Assembly: GCF_965224175.1 (NCBI RefSeq)
Contig: NZ_OZ245041.1
Span: forward strand, 4,712,001 to 4,776,000
DNA length: 64,000 nucleotides
From: Kordia sp965224175
GTDB taxonomy: Bacteria > Bacteroidota > Bacteroidia > Flavobacteriales > Flavobacteriaceae
Reading direction: 5' to 3'
Below are positions 34,473 through 49,400 of this stretch, piece after piece. A model generated the notes under the pieces. The model worked only from the letters and a program-made list of their open reading frames with translations, was not told where the DNA came from and searched no databases. Both the position numbers and the translations under genes were made by a program. The first letter of the stretch is position 1, and every line of letters starts with the position of its first letter.

Positions 34473-37400
34473 ATGATTATGAAAAATATTACATCAAAAA
34501 TACTAGTAACGCTTATAGTGTCATTATTATTTTTATTTAACGCTAATGCACAGAATATTTCTGGAGTAGTTAACTCTTATACCACAGTGTCTGCTGTAAG
34601 TGGAACATCGGTTACTGTTGGTAGTAGTGCTGGTTTAGCTGTCAATGATCCTATAATGATAATTCAAATGACAGGAATCAGTGGTGGAGGAAATGCTGGA
34701 GGAGTTGATAATGGGGCAGGAAACTTTCACTTAGCAAAAATTACGAATATTGCGGGTAATACACTTACCATTGATACTGCGGTAACAAAAATATTCACGC
34801 CAATTTCTGAAAGAGTTCAGTTGGTAAGAATAGCTAAGTATACCAATGATGTTACTGTCGTAGGAACTGTGTCTGCTCAACCATGGAACGGAACTACAGG
34901 TGGTGTTATTTTTATAGATGCATGTGATAATAATATCACGATGAATGCTAACATTAGCGCAACAGGTGATGGTTTTTTTGGAAGAAATACTACAGGGAAT
35001 TTTTCAGTTGATAACTGTGGAGAATCAGCTGCGTTAGTAGCTACTCCTGATGAAAACTGGGGAACTGATCCACTGTACTTTGGTGGAGACTTTGGAAACG
35101 CAGCACCATTATCTGGAGGTACAGGTAGAGGTGGACATGGAGGATGTAACGCCGCACAAGGAGCACCAGATGGAGGAGCAGGAGTTGGTGGAAATGGAGC
35201 AAACTCTACAGACGCAACACTAGGTTCTGGTGGTGGTGGTGGTGGTTATGGTGGTGGAGGTACCAGTGGAGGAGCTGGAACTCTTATCTCAGGATCAGAT
35301 GCACCAGCCGCAGGAAGTGTTTTTGATTCAGCAAGTACCTTGCGATTATTCATGGGAGCTTCAGGAGGATCTGAAGTAGAATGGGCTCCAGCTACAGGAA
35401 ATGGTGGAGGAATCGTTATAGTTTTAGCCAATAATATTACAACAAATGGTTCTAATAGAGACATCGCAAGTGATGGAAATGCAGGACCAAACGCAGGAAC
35501 GTATACTTTCTTTGGAGATGCTTCAAATGTAACAGGTGGAGCAGGTGGAGCTGGATATATAATAGTTCAAGCAAATTCAGTAAACTCTCAAGTTAGAGCT
35601 TTTGCTCGTGGTGGAGATGCTACAACACAATCAGGAGTAGCTCCAGTATTTATAGAATATGGAGGTCCTGGAGGAGGAGGATTTGTAATAAGTTCTTCTG
35701 CAATAACAACAACAGCAGTAACAAGCGGTAACATTCCAGTTGGTAATGGAGCAAGAGCAGGTGCTGATGGTAGTGTAGTTACAGATGCTGGTATTAGTAC
35801 AGCTTTCGCAATCGATTGTTCAAACTGTTTGATTAATGCTGGTAAAACAAATGAAACTTGTAACAATAATTTAACAAGAGATCGTTCTGACGATTACGTT
35901 AGTTTTGACTTAAATCCAACAGGAACTGATTTAGGAACTGGATACACTGTATCTGTTAGTAATGGAGGTGTAATAACACCAACTTCCGGAACTTACGGAT
36001 CAGCAACGAACTTTAGATTGCAAGACGGATCAGCCAATAATACACTTTATACAATAACAATAACAGACAATGTAACTGGTACATGTACTACAACGACAAC
36101 AGTACAGTTGGAAAATTGCGATATCGATTTTTGTGATTTATCAATAGCTGGAAACGTTGATAGTGATTTAGATGGAGTAGCTGATTACTGTGACGAAGAT
36201 GATGATAATGATGGTATCTTAGATACACAAGAATTATGTGCTACAGATCCGTTAACATTAAACTCAGACTCAACAATACGAATAGAAATAGATGTAGATC
36301 AATTTTCAACGGAAGTTGGATGGTCATTATCTTTAGGAGGAAGTACATTATTTACTTTGCCAACAGGAACATATACTACAGGGAATGTTACAGAATCTCA
36401 AGATATTACAGTTACAGAAAATGGAAATTACTTCTTCTCAATCACTGATACTTTTGGTGATGGTATTCAAGGAAATTCATACAGAATTATAGTAGATGGA
36501 ACTACTGTGATAAACAGAACGTTTGGTTCTCCTACAGATACTACAACATTCTCTCAGTCAGACAATTTCTTAGTAAATACAATTGTAACAAACCCTTTCA
36601 GTTGTCTATCTGATGATCCTAATGGTGATGCAGATGGTGATGGTATTATAAACTATCAAGACGCAGATTACTGTACATTAAATGCAAATGGTGTATGCGC
36701 AAGTTTAGATAATGACAATGACGGAATAATCAATTCGTTAGATGATGATAGTGATGGTGATATGTGTCCAGATACATTAGAAGCTGGACATACAGATCCT
36801 GATGATGATGGAGTATTAGGAAATTCTCCAGTAACGGTAAATGGAACAAATGGTATAGTAACCGGTCAAGGAGGATATACAGGAACTGATTTAGCGGTCA
36901 CCAACTCAGGAAATACAACAGCTTGTGATACATGCGAACTACTAAACGCTTCGGTATCTTCTATTTTTTGTGATGACAATGGTACACCACTTGACAATTC
37001 TGATGATACATTTACATTCTACATTAGTCCAAATGGAACCTTACTAGGTTCAACATATAGTGTGACAGGAGGTATTACACAGTCAAATATTTCGTACAAT
37101 GCTCCTCAGCAATTTGGACCATTTGCAATTTCAGGAGGAAACATAACATTTACAGTTACAGATGATGCAGACGGATCTTGTCAACTAGTAGATGTAACTG
37201 TAGCACCGCCTGCTGCATGTTCGACATCTTCAGCAGTTGATACAGATAACGATAATGTAGTAGATATTATTGATATCGATAATGATAATGACGGAATTAT
37301 AGATGATAATGAAAACGTTTGTGCTTCAAGACCAATAACATCTGGAGCTTGGACAGGAAGCAATCCATACAACAACACGGCAGGAACCATTGGTGTTTCT

Positions 37401-40400
37401 GTAGGAAGTACAATTCCAGCAGGAGGAATCGTAGCATACACACCAAATGGTACAATGACTTCAGATTCTTTCTTCTCTGATGCAATAGTAGAAGGATCAA
37501 ACTCTTTAGAATTCTTATTCTCTTGGGATACTACTGCAGAATCACTAAATGCAGCTTCAGATGATGCTGTAACAGGTACGGTGACAATAACATATGCTCA
37601 ACCTGTATACAATCCAATTATACACATAGACAGACTAGGAGGAAACAGTCAAGTGCCTTCAGGAAACTATATATCAAATACGTCATTATGGACACTGCAA
37701 AATGCAGATTTATCAATGGCAAAAATTTCAGGTAACAATCAATTAATAGTAAGTTCAAAGCAATTCTACCGTAATCCTAATCAAAACCTAGGTTCTGGAA
37801 CCCCAATAGTTTTATCGGGTGATGCAGATTCAGCTAGATTTGGTACAGCAGCGGGTAGTATTCAAATATATGGTAGAGTAACAACACTAACCTTCCAAGT
37901 TACGGGTGAAGGTCTAGATGGTAATGGATCTGATGTATTAGAAATGTCATTTGATTCATGTCCAGTAGTAGATACAGATGGCGACGGTACACCAGACTTT
38001 TTAGACACAGATAGTGACGGTGATGGATGTCCAGATGCATTAGAAGGAGGAGATAACTTATTGGCCAACTCTATAGATGGAAGCGATATGTTAACAGGAA
38101 CAGTAGACCCAGCAACGGGAGTTCCAAACAATGTAGATACAACAACAGGACAAGTTGTAGGAACTTCTAAAGATGCTAGAGCTTTTGATTCTTTTGGTCA
38201 ATGTGATGAAGATAATGATGGTGTAATCGATGCAAATGATGTTTGTAATGGCTATGATGATTCAGCTGATAATGATGGAGATTTAGTTCCAGATGGATGT
38301 GACGACGATGACGACAATGATGGTATTTTAGATGTTCAGGAATTTTCTTGTCCTACTACACCTTATGTTGCTTTAAGTGAAAGTTTTACAAACGTTGATA
38401 CCGGAACCAATGGAGGGACTGGATCAGGAAGTGAAGGAAATCTTTATCCTTTTGGAGATGTGACCGCTACTTTTGCATATCAAGTAACAAATGGAGCTGT
38501 TTGGGCATCTGGAGTATCTAGTCAAGGACCTGTAGGAGGAGTAGATGGAACATATATTAACGTTCAACCAAACAATACAAATTTTCCAAACGGATCATAT
38601 TATCCAGAGAATGCATCATCAGTAAGTGTGGCAGTATATACACTTACATTTTCAGAACCTGTTTACAATGTAGAGTTTAAATGGGGAGGATTAGATTTTA
38701 ATGATAGAGTAGATTTTTTAGCTACTTTAGGAGGAACAAATGTTCCTTTAACAGTTTCTAATAATAACTTACCAGCTGGTCAATTCGTAATTACTGGTCA
38801 ATCAGTATTAAGTACGTTTACTACTGGACAAAATGCCCCAAATAATAGTGTAATAGTTTCTTCAAATGGACCTATTGATCAAATAACATTCGTTGCAGGA
38901 AAAGATGGAGGTTCTAATCCAGCAGGAAATGTGACAATGCAATTGTTTGAACTTACATATTGTGATGATGTAAATAGTGATGCAGATGGAATTGCAGATC
39001 ATTTAGATACAGATAGTGATGGAGATGGTTGTGCAGATGCAATAGAAGGAGCAGGTGCGTTTGGTGTGTCAGATTTAGTAAATCCAGGAACGGATGATAG
39101 TTTAGGTGATAATGTAGATGGGAATGGTGTTCCACAAGTTGGAGGTTCCTCAGCACAACAAGGAACTACTACAGCTGTAACTGATAGTGGAGATACTTCC
39201 GCATGTGTAATTCCAATGGTAACGATTGGTGATGTGACAGTAGACGAGACAGACGGAACAGCAAGTGTGCCAGTAACCTTAGATGCACCGAGCTCAGTAG
39301 ATACAATTATCAGTATCACTACCAATGATAACAGCGCTACAAGTCCAAGTGATTACACCAGCACTACCGTTACAGTGACCATCCCAGCGGGACAGACTAG
39401 TAGCAGTGTGAGTGTGCCGATTATCGATGATATGATCGGGGAAGACACTGAGGATTTAAGCGTTGATGGAACGGTAGTAAGTGGCAACACGGCTAATACA
39501 GACCCAAGTGGAACGGTAACGATCAATGATAATGATACGCCAAGTATCACCATTGGAGATGTAACGGTAGATGAAGGCGATGGAAACGCCGTAGTTCCAA
39601 TTACCATAAGCAACCCAAGTGAAGAAGATACAGTAGTGAGTGTAACCACTACCAGTGGCACCGCAGGCACTGCAGATTATACAGAGACTACAGTAACGGC
39701 AACGATTCCAGCGGGACAGACCAGCACTACGGTATCGATTCCAATTACCGAAGATAGTATTGACGAGCCATCAGAAGACTTTAGTGTTGATGGAACCGTA
39801 ACTAGCGGTAACACGTCAAATACAGATCCAAGTGGAACGGTAACGATCACTGACAATGATGGTACTCCAGTGGTGACCATCGGAGATGTGATTGTCGATG
39901 AAGATGCTGGATCGGCAACGGTACCCGTGAGTATTGACACGCCAAGTAGCGAGGATACAATTATCAGTATCACCACCAATGATAACAGCGCTACAAGTCC
40001 AAGTGATTACACCAGCACTACCGTTACGGTGACTATCCCAGCGGGACAGACTAGTAGCAGTGTGAGTGTAGCAATTATCGATGATATGATCGGGGAAGAC
40101 ACTGAGGATTTAAGTGTTGATGGAACCGTGACAAGTGGAAACACATCAAATACAGACCCAAGTGGAACGGTGACTATCAATGATAATGATACGCCAAGTA
40201 TCACCATTGGAGATGTAACGGTAGATGAAGGAGATGGAAACGTCGTAGTTCCAATTACCATAAGCAACCCAAGTGAAGAAGATACAGTAGTGAGTGTGAC
40301 CACTACCAGTGGCACAGCAGGCACTGCAGATTATACAGAGACTACAGTTACGGCAACGATTCCAGCGGGACAGACCAGCACTACGGTATCGATTCCAATT

Positions 40401-43400
40401 ACCGAAGATAGTATTGACGAGCCATCAGAAGACTTTAGTGTTGATGGAAGCGTAACTAGTGGCAACACTTCTAATACAGATCCAAGTGGAACGGTAACGA
40501 TTACTGACAATGATGGTACTCCAGTGGTGACCATCGGAGATGTGATTGTCGATGAAGATGCTGGATCGGCAACGGTACCCGTGAGTATTGACACGCCAAG
40601 TAGCGAGGATACAATTATCAGTATCACTACCAATGATAACAGCGCTGCAAGTCCAAGTGATTACACCAGTACTACCGTTACAGTGACTATCCCAGCGGGA
40701 CAGACTAGTAGCAGTGTGAGTGTAGCAATTATCGATGATATGATCGGGGAAGACACTGAGGATTTAAGTGTTGATGGAACGGTAACAAGTGGTAACACAT
40801 CAAATACAGACCCAAGTGGAACAGTAACGATCAATGATAATGATACGCCAAGTATCACCATTGGAGATGTAACGGTAGATGAAGGAGATGGAAACGCAGT
40901 AGTTCCAATTACCATAAGCAACCCAAGTGAAGAAGATACAGTAGTGAGTGTAACCACTACCAGTGGCACCGCAGGCACTGCAGATTATACAGAGACTACA
41001 GTAACGGCAACGATTCCAGCGGGACAGACCAGTACTACGGTATCGATTCCAATTACCGAAGATAGTATTGATGAGCCATCAGAAGACTTTAGTGTTGATG
41101 GAAGCGTAACTAGTGGCAACACGGCTAATACAGATCCAAGTGGAACGGTAACGATTACTGACAATGATGGTACTCCAGTGGTGACCATCGGAGATGTGAT
41201 TGTCGATGAAGATGCTGGATCGGCAACGGTACCCGTGAGTATTGACACGCCAAGTAGTGAGGATACAATTATCAGTATCACCACCAATGATAACAGCGCT
41301 ACAAGTCCAAGTGATTACACCAGCACTACCGTTACAGTGACCATCCCAGCGGGACAGACTAGTAGCAGTGTGAGTGTAGCGATTATCGATGATATGATTG
41401 GAGAAGACACTGAGGATTTAAGCGTTGATGGAACGGTAGTAAGTGGAAACACATCAAATACAGACCCAAGTGGAACGGTAACCATCAATGACAATGATAC
41501 GCCAAGTATCACCATTGGAGATGTAACGGTAGATGAAGGAGATGGAAACGCAGTAGTTCCAATTACTATAAGCAACCCAAGTGAAGAAGATACAGTAGTG
41601 AGTGTAACCACTACCAGTGGCACCGCAGGCACTGCAGATTATACAGAGACTACAGTAACGGCAACGATTCCAGCTGGACAGACCAGCACCACGGTATCGA
41701 TTCCAATTACCGAAGATAGTATTGACGAGCCATCAGAAGACTTTAGTGTTGATGGAACCGTAACTAGCGGTAACACGTCAAATACAGATCCAAGTGGAAC
41801 GGTAACGATCACTGACAATGATGGTACTCCAGTGGTGACCATCGGCGATGTGATTGTCGATGAAGATGCTGGATCGGCAACGGTACCCGTGAGTATTGAC
41901 ACGCCAAGTAGCGAGGAGACAATTATCAGTATCACTACCAATGATAACAGCGCTGCAAGTCCAAGTGATTACACCAGCACTACCGTTACAGTGACTATCC
42001 CAGCGGGACAGACTAGTAGCAGTGTGAGTGTGCCGATTATCGATGATATGATCGGGGAAGACACTGAGGATTTAAGTGTTGATGGAACCGTGACAAGTGG
42101 AAACACATCAAATACAGACCCAAGTGGAACGGTAACGATCAATGATAATGATACGCCAAGTATCACCATTGGAGATGTAACGGTAGATGAAGGCGATGGA
42201 AACGCCGTAGTTCCAATTACCATAAGCAACCCAAGTGAAGAAGATACAGTAGTGAGTGTGACCACTACCAGTGGCACAGCAGGCACTGCAGATTATACAG
42301 AGACTACAGTTACGGCAACGATTCCAGCGGGACAGACCAGCACTACGGTATCGATTCCAATTACCGAAGATAGTATTGATGAGCCATCAGAAGACTTTAG
42401 TGTTGATGGAAGCGTAACCAGCGGCAACACCTCAAATACAGATCCAAGTGGAACGGTAACGATCACTGACAATGATGGTACTCCAGTGGTGACCATCGGA
42501 GATGTGATTGTCGATGAAGATGCTGGATCGGCAACGGTACCCGTGAGTATTGACACGCCAAGTAGTGAGGATACAATTATCAGTATCACTACCAATGATA
42601 ACAGCGCTGCAAGTCCAAGTGATTACACCAGTACTACCGTTACAGTGACCATCCCAGCGGGACAGACTAGTAGCAGTGTGAGTGTGCCGATTATCGATGA
42701 TATGATTGGGGAAGACACTGAGGATTTAAGTGTTGATGGAACGGTAACAAGTGGTAACACATCAAATACAGACCCAAGTGGAACGGTGACTATCAATGAT
42801 AATGATACGCCAAGTATCACCATTGGAGATGTAACGGTAGATGAAGGAGATGGAAACGCAGTAGTTCCAATTACTATAAGCAACCCAAGTGAAGAAGATA
42901 CAGTAGTGAGTGTAACCACTACCAGTGGCACCGCAGGCACTGCAGATTATACAGAGACTACAGTAACGGCAACGATTCCAGCGGGACAGACCAGCACTAC
43001 GGTATCGATTCCAATTACCGAAGATAGTATTGACGAGCCATCAGAAGACTTTAGTGTTGATGGAAGCGTAACTAGCGGTAACACGTCAAATACAGATCCA
43101 AGTGGAACGGTAACGATCAATGACAACGATGGTACTCCAGTGGTAACTATCGGCGATGTGATTGTCGATGAAGATGCTGGATCGGCAACGGTACCCGTGA
43201 GTATTGACACGCCAAGTAGTGAGGATACAATTATCAGTATCACCACCAATGATAACAGCGCTACAAGTCCAAGTGATTACACCAGCACTACCGTTACAGT
43301 GACCATCCCAGCGGGACAGACTAGTAGCAGTGTGAGTGTAGCGATTATCGATGATATGATTGGGGAAGACACTGAGGATTTAAGTGTTGATGGAACGGTA

Positions 43401-46400
43401 ACAAGTGGTAACACATCAAATACAGACCCAAGTGGAACGGTGACTATCAATGATAATGATACGCCAAGTATCACCATTGGAGATGTAACGGTAGATGAAG
43501 GAGATGGAAACGCCGTAGTTCCAATTACCATAAGCAACCCAAGTGAAGAAGATACAGTAGTGAGTGTGACCACTACCAGTGGCACAGCAGGCACTGCAGA
43601 TTATACAGAGACTACAGTTACGGCAACGATTCCAGCTGGACAGACCAGCACTACGGTATCGATTCCAATTACCGAAGATAGTATTGACGAGCCATCAGAA
43701 GACTTTAGTGTTGATGGAACCGTAACTAGCGGTAACACGTCAAATACAGATCCAAGTGGAACGGTAACGATCAATGACAACGATGGTACTCCAGTGGTAA
43801 CTATCGGCGATGTGATTGTCGATGAAGATGCTGGATCGGCAACGGTACCCGTGAGTATTGACACGCCAAGTAGCGAGGATACAATTATCAGTATCACTAC
43901 CAATGATAACAGCGCTACAAGTCCAAGTGATTACACCAGCACTACCGTTACGGTGACTATCCCAGCGGGACAGACTAGTAGCAGTGTGAGTGTAGCAATT
44001 ATCGATGATATGATCGGGGAAGACACTGAGGATTTAAGTGTTGATGGAACGGTAGTAAGTGGAAACACATCAAATACAGACCCAAGTGGAACGGTGACTA
44101 TCAATGATAATGATACGCCAAGTATCACCATTGGAGATGTAACGGTAGATGAAGGAGATGGAAACGTCGTAGTTCCAATTACCATAAGCAACCCAAGTGA
44201 AGAAGATACAGTAGTGAGTGTGACCACTACCAGTGGCACAGCAGGCACTGCAGATTATACAGAGACTACAGTTACGGCAACGATTCCAGCTGGACAGACC
44301 AGCACTACGGTATCGATTCCAATTACCGAAGATAGTATTGACGAGCCATCAGAAGACTTTAGTGTTGATGGAACCGTAACTAGCGGTAACACGTCAAATA
44401 CAGATCCAAGTGGAACGGTAACGATTACTGACAATGATGGTACTCCAGTGGTGACCATCGGAGATGTGATTGTCGATGAAGATGCTGGATCGGCAACGGT
44501 ACCCGTGAGTATTGACACGCCAAGTAGCGAGGATACAATTATCAGTATCACTACCAATGATAACAGCGCTACAAGTCCAAGTGATTACACCAGCACTACC
44601 GTTACGGTGACCATCCCAGCGGGACAGACTAGTAGCAGTGTGAGTGTGCCGATTATCGATGATATGATTGGAGAAGACACTGAGGATTTAAGTGTTGATG
44701 GAACGGTAACAAGTGGCAACACGTCTAATACAGACCCAAGTGGAACGGTGACGATCAATGATAATGATACGCCAAGTATCACCATTGGAGATGTAACGGT
44801 AGATGAAGGCGATGGAAACGCCGTAGTTCCAATTACCATAAGCAACCCAAGTGAAGAAGATACAGTGGTTAGTGTGACCACTACCAGTGGAACAGCAGGA
44901 ACAGCTGATTATACAGAGACTACAGTTACGGCAACGATTCCAGCGGGACAGACCAGCACTACGGTATCGATTCCAATTACTGAAGATAGTATTGACGAGC
45001 CATCAGAAGACTTTAGTGTTGATGGAAGCGTAACTAGCGGTAACACGTCAAATACAGATCCAAGTGGAACGGTAACGATTACTGACAATGATGGTACTCC
45101 AGTGGTGACCATCGGAGATGTGATTGTCGATGAAGATGCTGGATCGGCAACGGTACCCGTGAGTATTGACACGCCAAGTAGCGAGGATACAATTATCAGT
45201 ATCACTACCAATGATAACAGCGCTGCAAGTCCAAGTGATTACACCAGTACTACCGTTACAGTGACTATCCCAGCGGGACAGACTAGTAGCAGTGTGAGTG
45301 TAGCAATTATCGATGATATGATTGGGGAAGACACTGAGGATTTAAGTGTTGATGGAACGGTAACAAGTGGTAACACATCAAATACAGACCCAAGTGGAAC
45401 AGTAACGATCAATGATAATGATACGCCAAGTATCACCATTGGAGATGTAACGGTAGATGAAGGAGATGGAAACGCAGTAGTTCCAATTACCATAAGCAAC
45501 CCAAGTGAAGAAGATACAGTAGTGAGTGTAACCACTACCAGTGGCACCGCAGGCACTGCAGATTATACAGAGACTACAGTAACGGCAACGATTCCAGCGG
45601 GACAGACCAGTACTACGGTATCGATTCCAATTACCGAAGATAGTATTGATGAGCCATCAGAAGACTTTAGTGTTGATGGAAGCGTAACTAGTGGCAACAC
45701 GGCTAATACAGATCCAAGTGGAACGGTAACGATCAATGACAACGATGGTACTCCAGTGGTAACTATCGGCGATGTGATTGTCGATGAAGATGCTGGATCG
45801 GCAACGGTACCCGTGAGTATTGACACGCCAAGTAGCGAGGATACAATTATCAGTATCACTACCAATGATAACAGCGCTACAAGTCCAAGTGATTACACCA
45901 GCACTACCGTTACGGTGACTATCCCAGCGGGACAGACTAGTAGCAGTGTGAGTGTAGCAATTATCGATGATATGATCGGGGAAGACACTGAGGATTTAAG
46001 TGTTGATGGAACCGTGACAAGTGGAAACACATCAAATACAGACCCAAGTGGAACGGTGACTATCAATGATAATGATACGCCAAGTATCACCATTGGAGAT
46101 GTAACGGTAGATGAAGGAGATGGAAACGTCGTAGTTCCAATTACCATAAGCAACCCAAGTGAAGAAGATACAGTAGTGAGTGTGACCACTACCAGTGGCA
46201 CAGCAGGCACTGCAGATTATACAGAGACTACAGTTACGGCAACGATTCCAGCGGGACAGACCAGCACTACGGTATCGATTCCAATTACCGAAGATAGTAT
46301 TGACGAGCCATCAGAAGACTTTAGTGTTGATGGAAGCGTAACTAGTGGCAACACTTCTAATACAGATCCAAGTGGAACGGTAACGATTACTGACAATGAT

Positions 46401-49400
46401 GGTACTCCAGTGGTGACCATCGGAGATGTGATTGTCGATGAAGATGCTGGATCGGCAACGGTACCCGTGAGTATTGACACGCCAAGTAGCGAGGATACAA
46501 TTATCAGTATCACTACCAATGATAACAGCGCTGCAAGTCCAAGTGATTACACCAGTACTACCGTTACAGTGACTATCCCAGCGGGACAGACTAGTAGCAG
46601 TGTGAGTGTAGCAATTATCGATGATATGATCGGGGAAGACACTGAGGATTTAAGTGTTGATGGAACGGTAACAAGTGGTAACACATCAAATACAGACCCA
46701 AGTGGAACAGTAACGATCAATGATAATGATACGCCAAGTATCACCATTGGAGATGTAACGGTAGATGAAGGAGATGGAAACGCAGTAGTTCCAATTACCA
46801 TAAGCAACCCAAGTGAAGAAGATACAGTAGTGAGTGTGACCACTACCAGTGGCACAGCAGGCACTGCAGATTATACAGAGACTACAGTTACGGCAACGAT
46901 TCCAGCTGGACAGACCAGCACTACGGTATCGATTCCAATTACCGAAGATAGTATTGACGAGCCATCAGAAGACTTTAGTGTTGATGGAACCGTAACTAGC
47001 GGTAACACGTCAAATACAGATCCAAGTGGAACGGTAACGATCAATGACAACGATGGTACTCCAGTGGTAACTATCGGCGATGTGATTGTCGATGAAGATG
47101 CTGGATCGGCAACGGTACCCGTGAGTATTGACACGCCAAGTAGCGAGGATACAATTATCAGTATCACTACCAATGATAACAGCGCTACAAGTCCAAGTGA
47201 TTACACCAGCACTACCGTTACGGTGACTATCCCAGCGGGACAGACTAGTAGCAGTGTGAGTGTAGCAATTATCGATGATATGATCGGGGAAGACACTGAG
47301 GATTTAAGTGTTGATGGAACCGTGACAAGTGGAAACACATCAAATACAGACCCAAGTGGAACGGTGACTATCAATGATAATGATACGCCAAGTATCACCA
47401 TTGGAGATGTAACGGTAGATGAAGGAGATGGAAACGCAGTAGTTCCAATTACCATAAGCAACCCAAGTGAAGAAGATACAGTAGTGAGTGTAACCACTAC
47501 CAGTGGCACCGCAGGCACTGCAGATTATACAGAGACTACAGTAACGGCAACGATTCCAGCGGGACAGACCAGTACTACGGTATCGATTCCAATTACCGAA
47601 GATAGTATTGATGAGCCATCAGAAGACTTTAGTGTTGATGGAAGCGTAACTAGTGGCAACACGGCTAATACAGATCCAAGTGGAACGGTAACGATTACTG
47701 ACAATGATGGTACTCCAGTGGTGACCATCGGAGATGTGATTGTCGATGAAGATGCTGGATCGGCAACGGTACCCGTGAGTATTGACACGCCAAGTAGTGA
47801 GGATACAATTATCAGTATCACCACCAATGATAACAGCGCTACAAGTCCAAGTGATTACACCAGCACTACCGTTACAGTGACCATCCCAGCGGGACAGACT
47901 AGTAGCAGTGTGAGTGTAGCGATTATCGATGATATGATTGGAGAAGACACTGAGGATTTAAGCGTTGATGGAACGGTAGTAAGTGGAAACACATCAAATA
48001 CAGACCCAAGTGGAACGGTAACCATCAATGATAATGATACGCCAAGTATCACCATTGGAGATGTAACGGTAGATGAAGGAGATGGAAACGCAGTAGTTCC
48101 AATTACTATAAGCAACCCAAGTGAAGAAGATACAGTAGTGAGTGTAACCACTACCAGTGGCACCGCAGGCACTGCAGATTATACAGAGACTACAGTAACG
48201 GCAACGATTCCAGCGGGACAGACCAGCACTACGGTATCGATTCCAATTACCGAAGATAGTATTGACGAGCCATCAGAAGACTTTAGTGTTGATGGAACCG
48301 TAACTAGCGGTAACACGTCAAATACAGATCCAAGTGGAACGGTAACGATCAATGACAACGATGGTACTCCAGTGGTAACTATCGGCGATGTGATTGTCGA
48401 TGAAGATGCTGGATCGGCAACGGTACCCGTGAGTATTGACACGCCAAGTAGCGAGGAGACAATTATCAGTATCACTACCAATGATAACAGCGCTGCAAGT
48501 CCAAGTGATTACACCAGCACTACCGTTACAGTGACCATCCCAGCGGGACAGACTAGTAGCAGTGTGAGTGTAGCAATTATCGATGATATGATTGGGGAAG
48601 ACACTGAGGATTTAAGTGTTGATGGAACGGTAGTAAGTGGAAACACATCAAATACAGACCCAAGTGGAACGGTAACGATCAATGATAATGATACGCCAAG
48701 TATCACCATTGGAGATGTAACGGTAGATGAAGGAGATGGAAACGCCGTAGTTCCAATTACCATAAGCAACCCAAGTGAAGAAGATACAGTAGTGAGTGTA
48801 ACCACTACCAGTGGCACAGCAGGCACTGCAGATTATACAGAGACTACAGTAACGGCAACGATTCCAGCGGGACAGACCAGCACTACGGTATCGATTCCAA
48901 TTACCGAAGATAGTATTGATGAGCCATCAGAAGACTTTAGTGTTGATGGAAGCGTAACCAGTGGCAACACGTCAAATACAGATCCAAGTGGAACGGTAAC
49001 GATCACTGACAATGATGGTACTCCAGTGGTGACCATCGGCGATGTGATTGTCGATGAAGATGCTGGATCGGCAACGGTACCCGTGAGTATTGACACGCCA
49101 AGTAGTGAGGATACAATTATCAGTATCACCACCAATGATAACAGCGCTACAAGTCCAAGTGATTACACCAGCACTACCGTTACAGTGACCATCCCAGCGG
49201 GACAGACTAGTAGCAGTGTGAGTGTAGCGATTATCGATGATATGATTGGGGAAGACACTGAGGATTTAAGCGTTGATGGAACGGTAGTAAGTGGAAACAC
49301 ATCAAATACAGACCCAAGTGGAACGGTAACGATCAATGATAATGATACGCCAAGTATCACCATTGGAGATGTAACGGTAGATGAAGGAGATGGAAACGCC

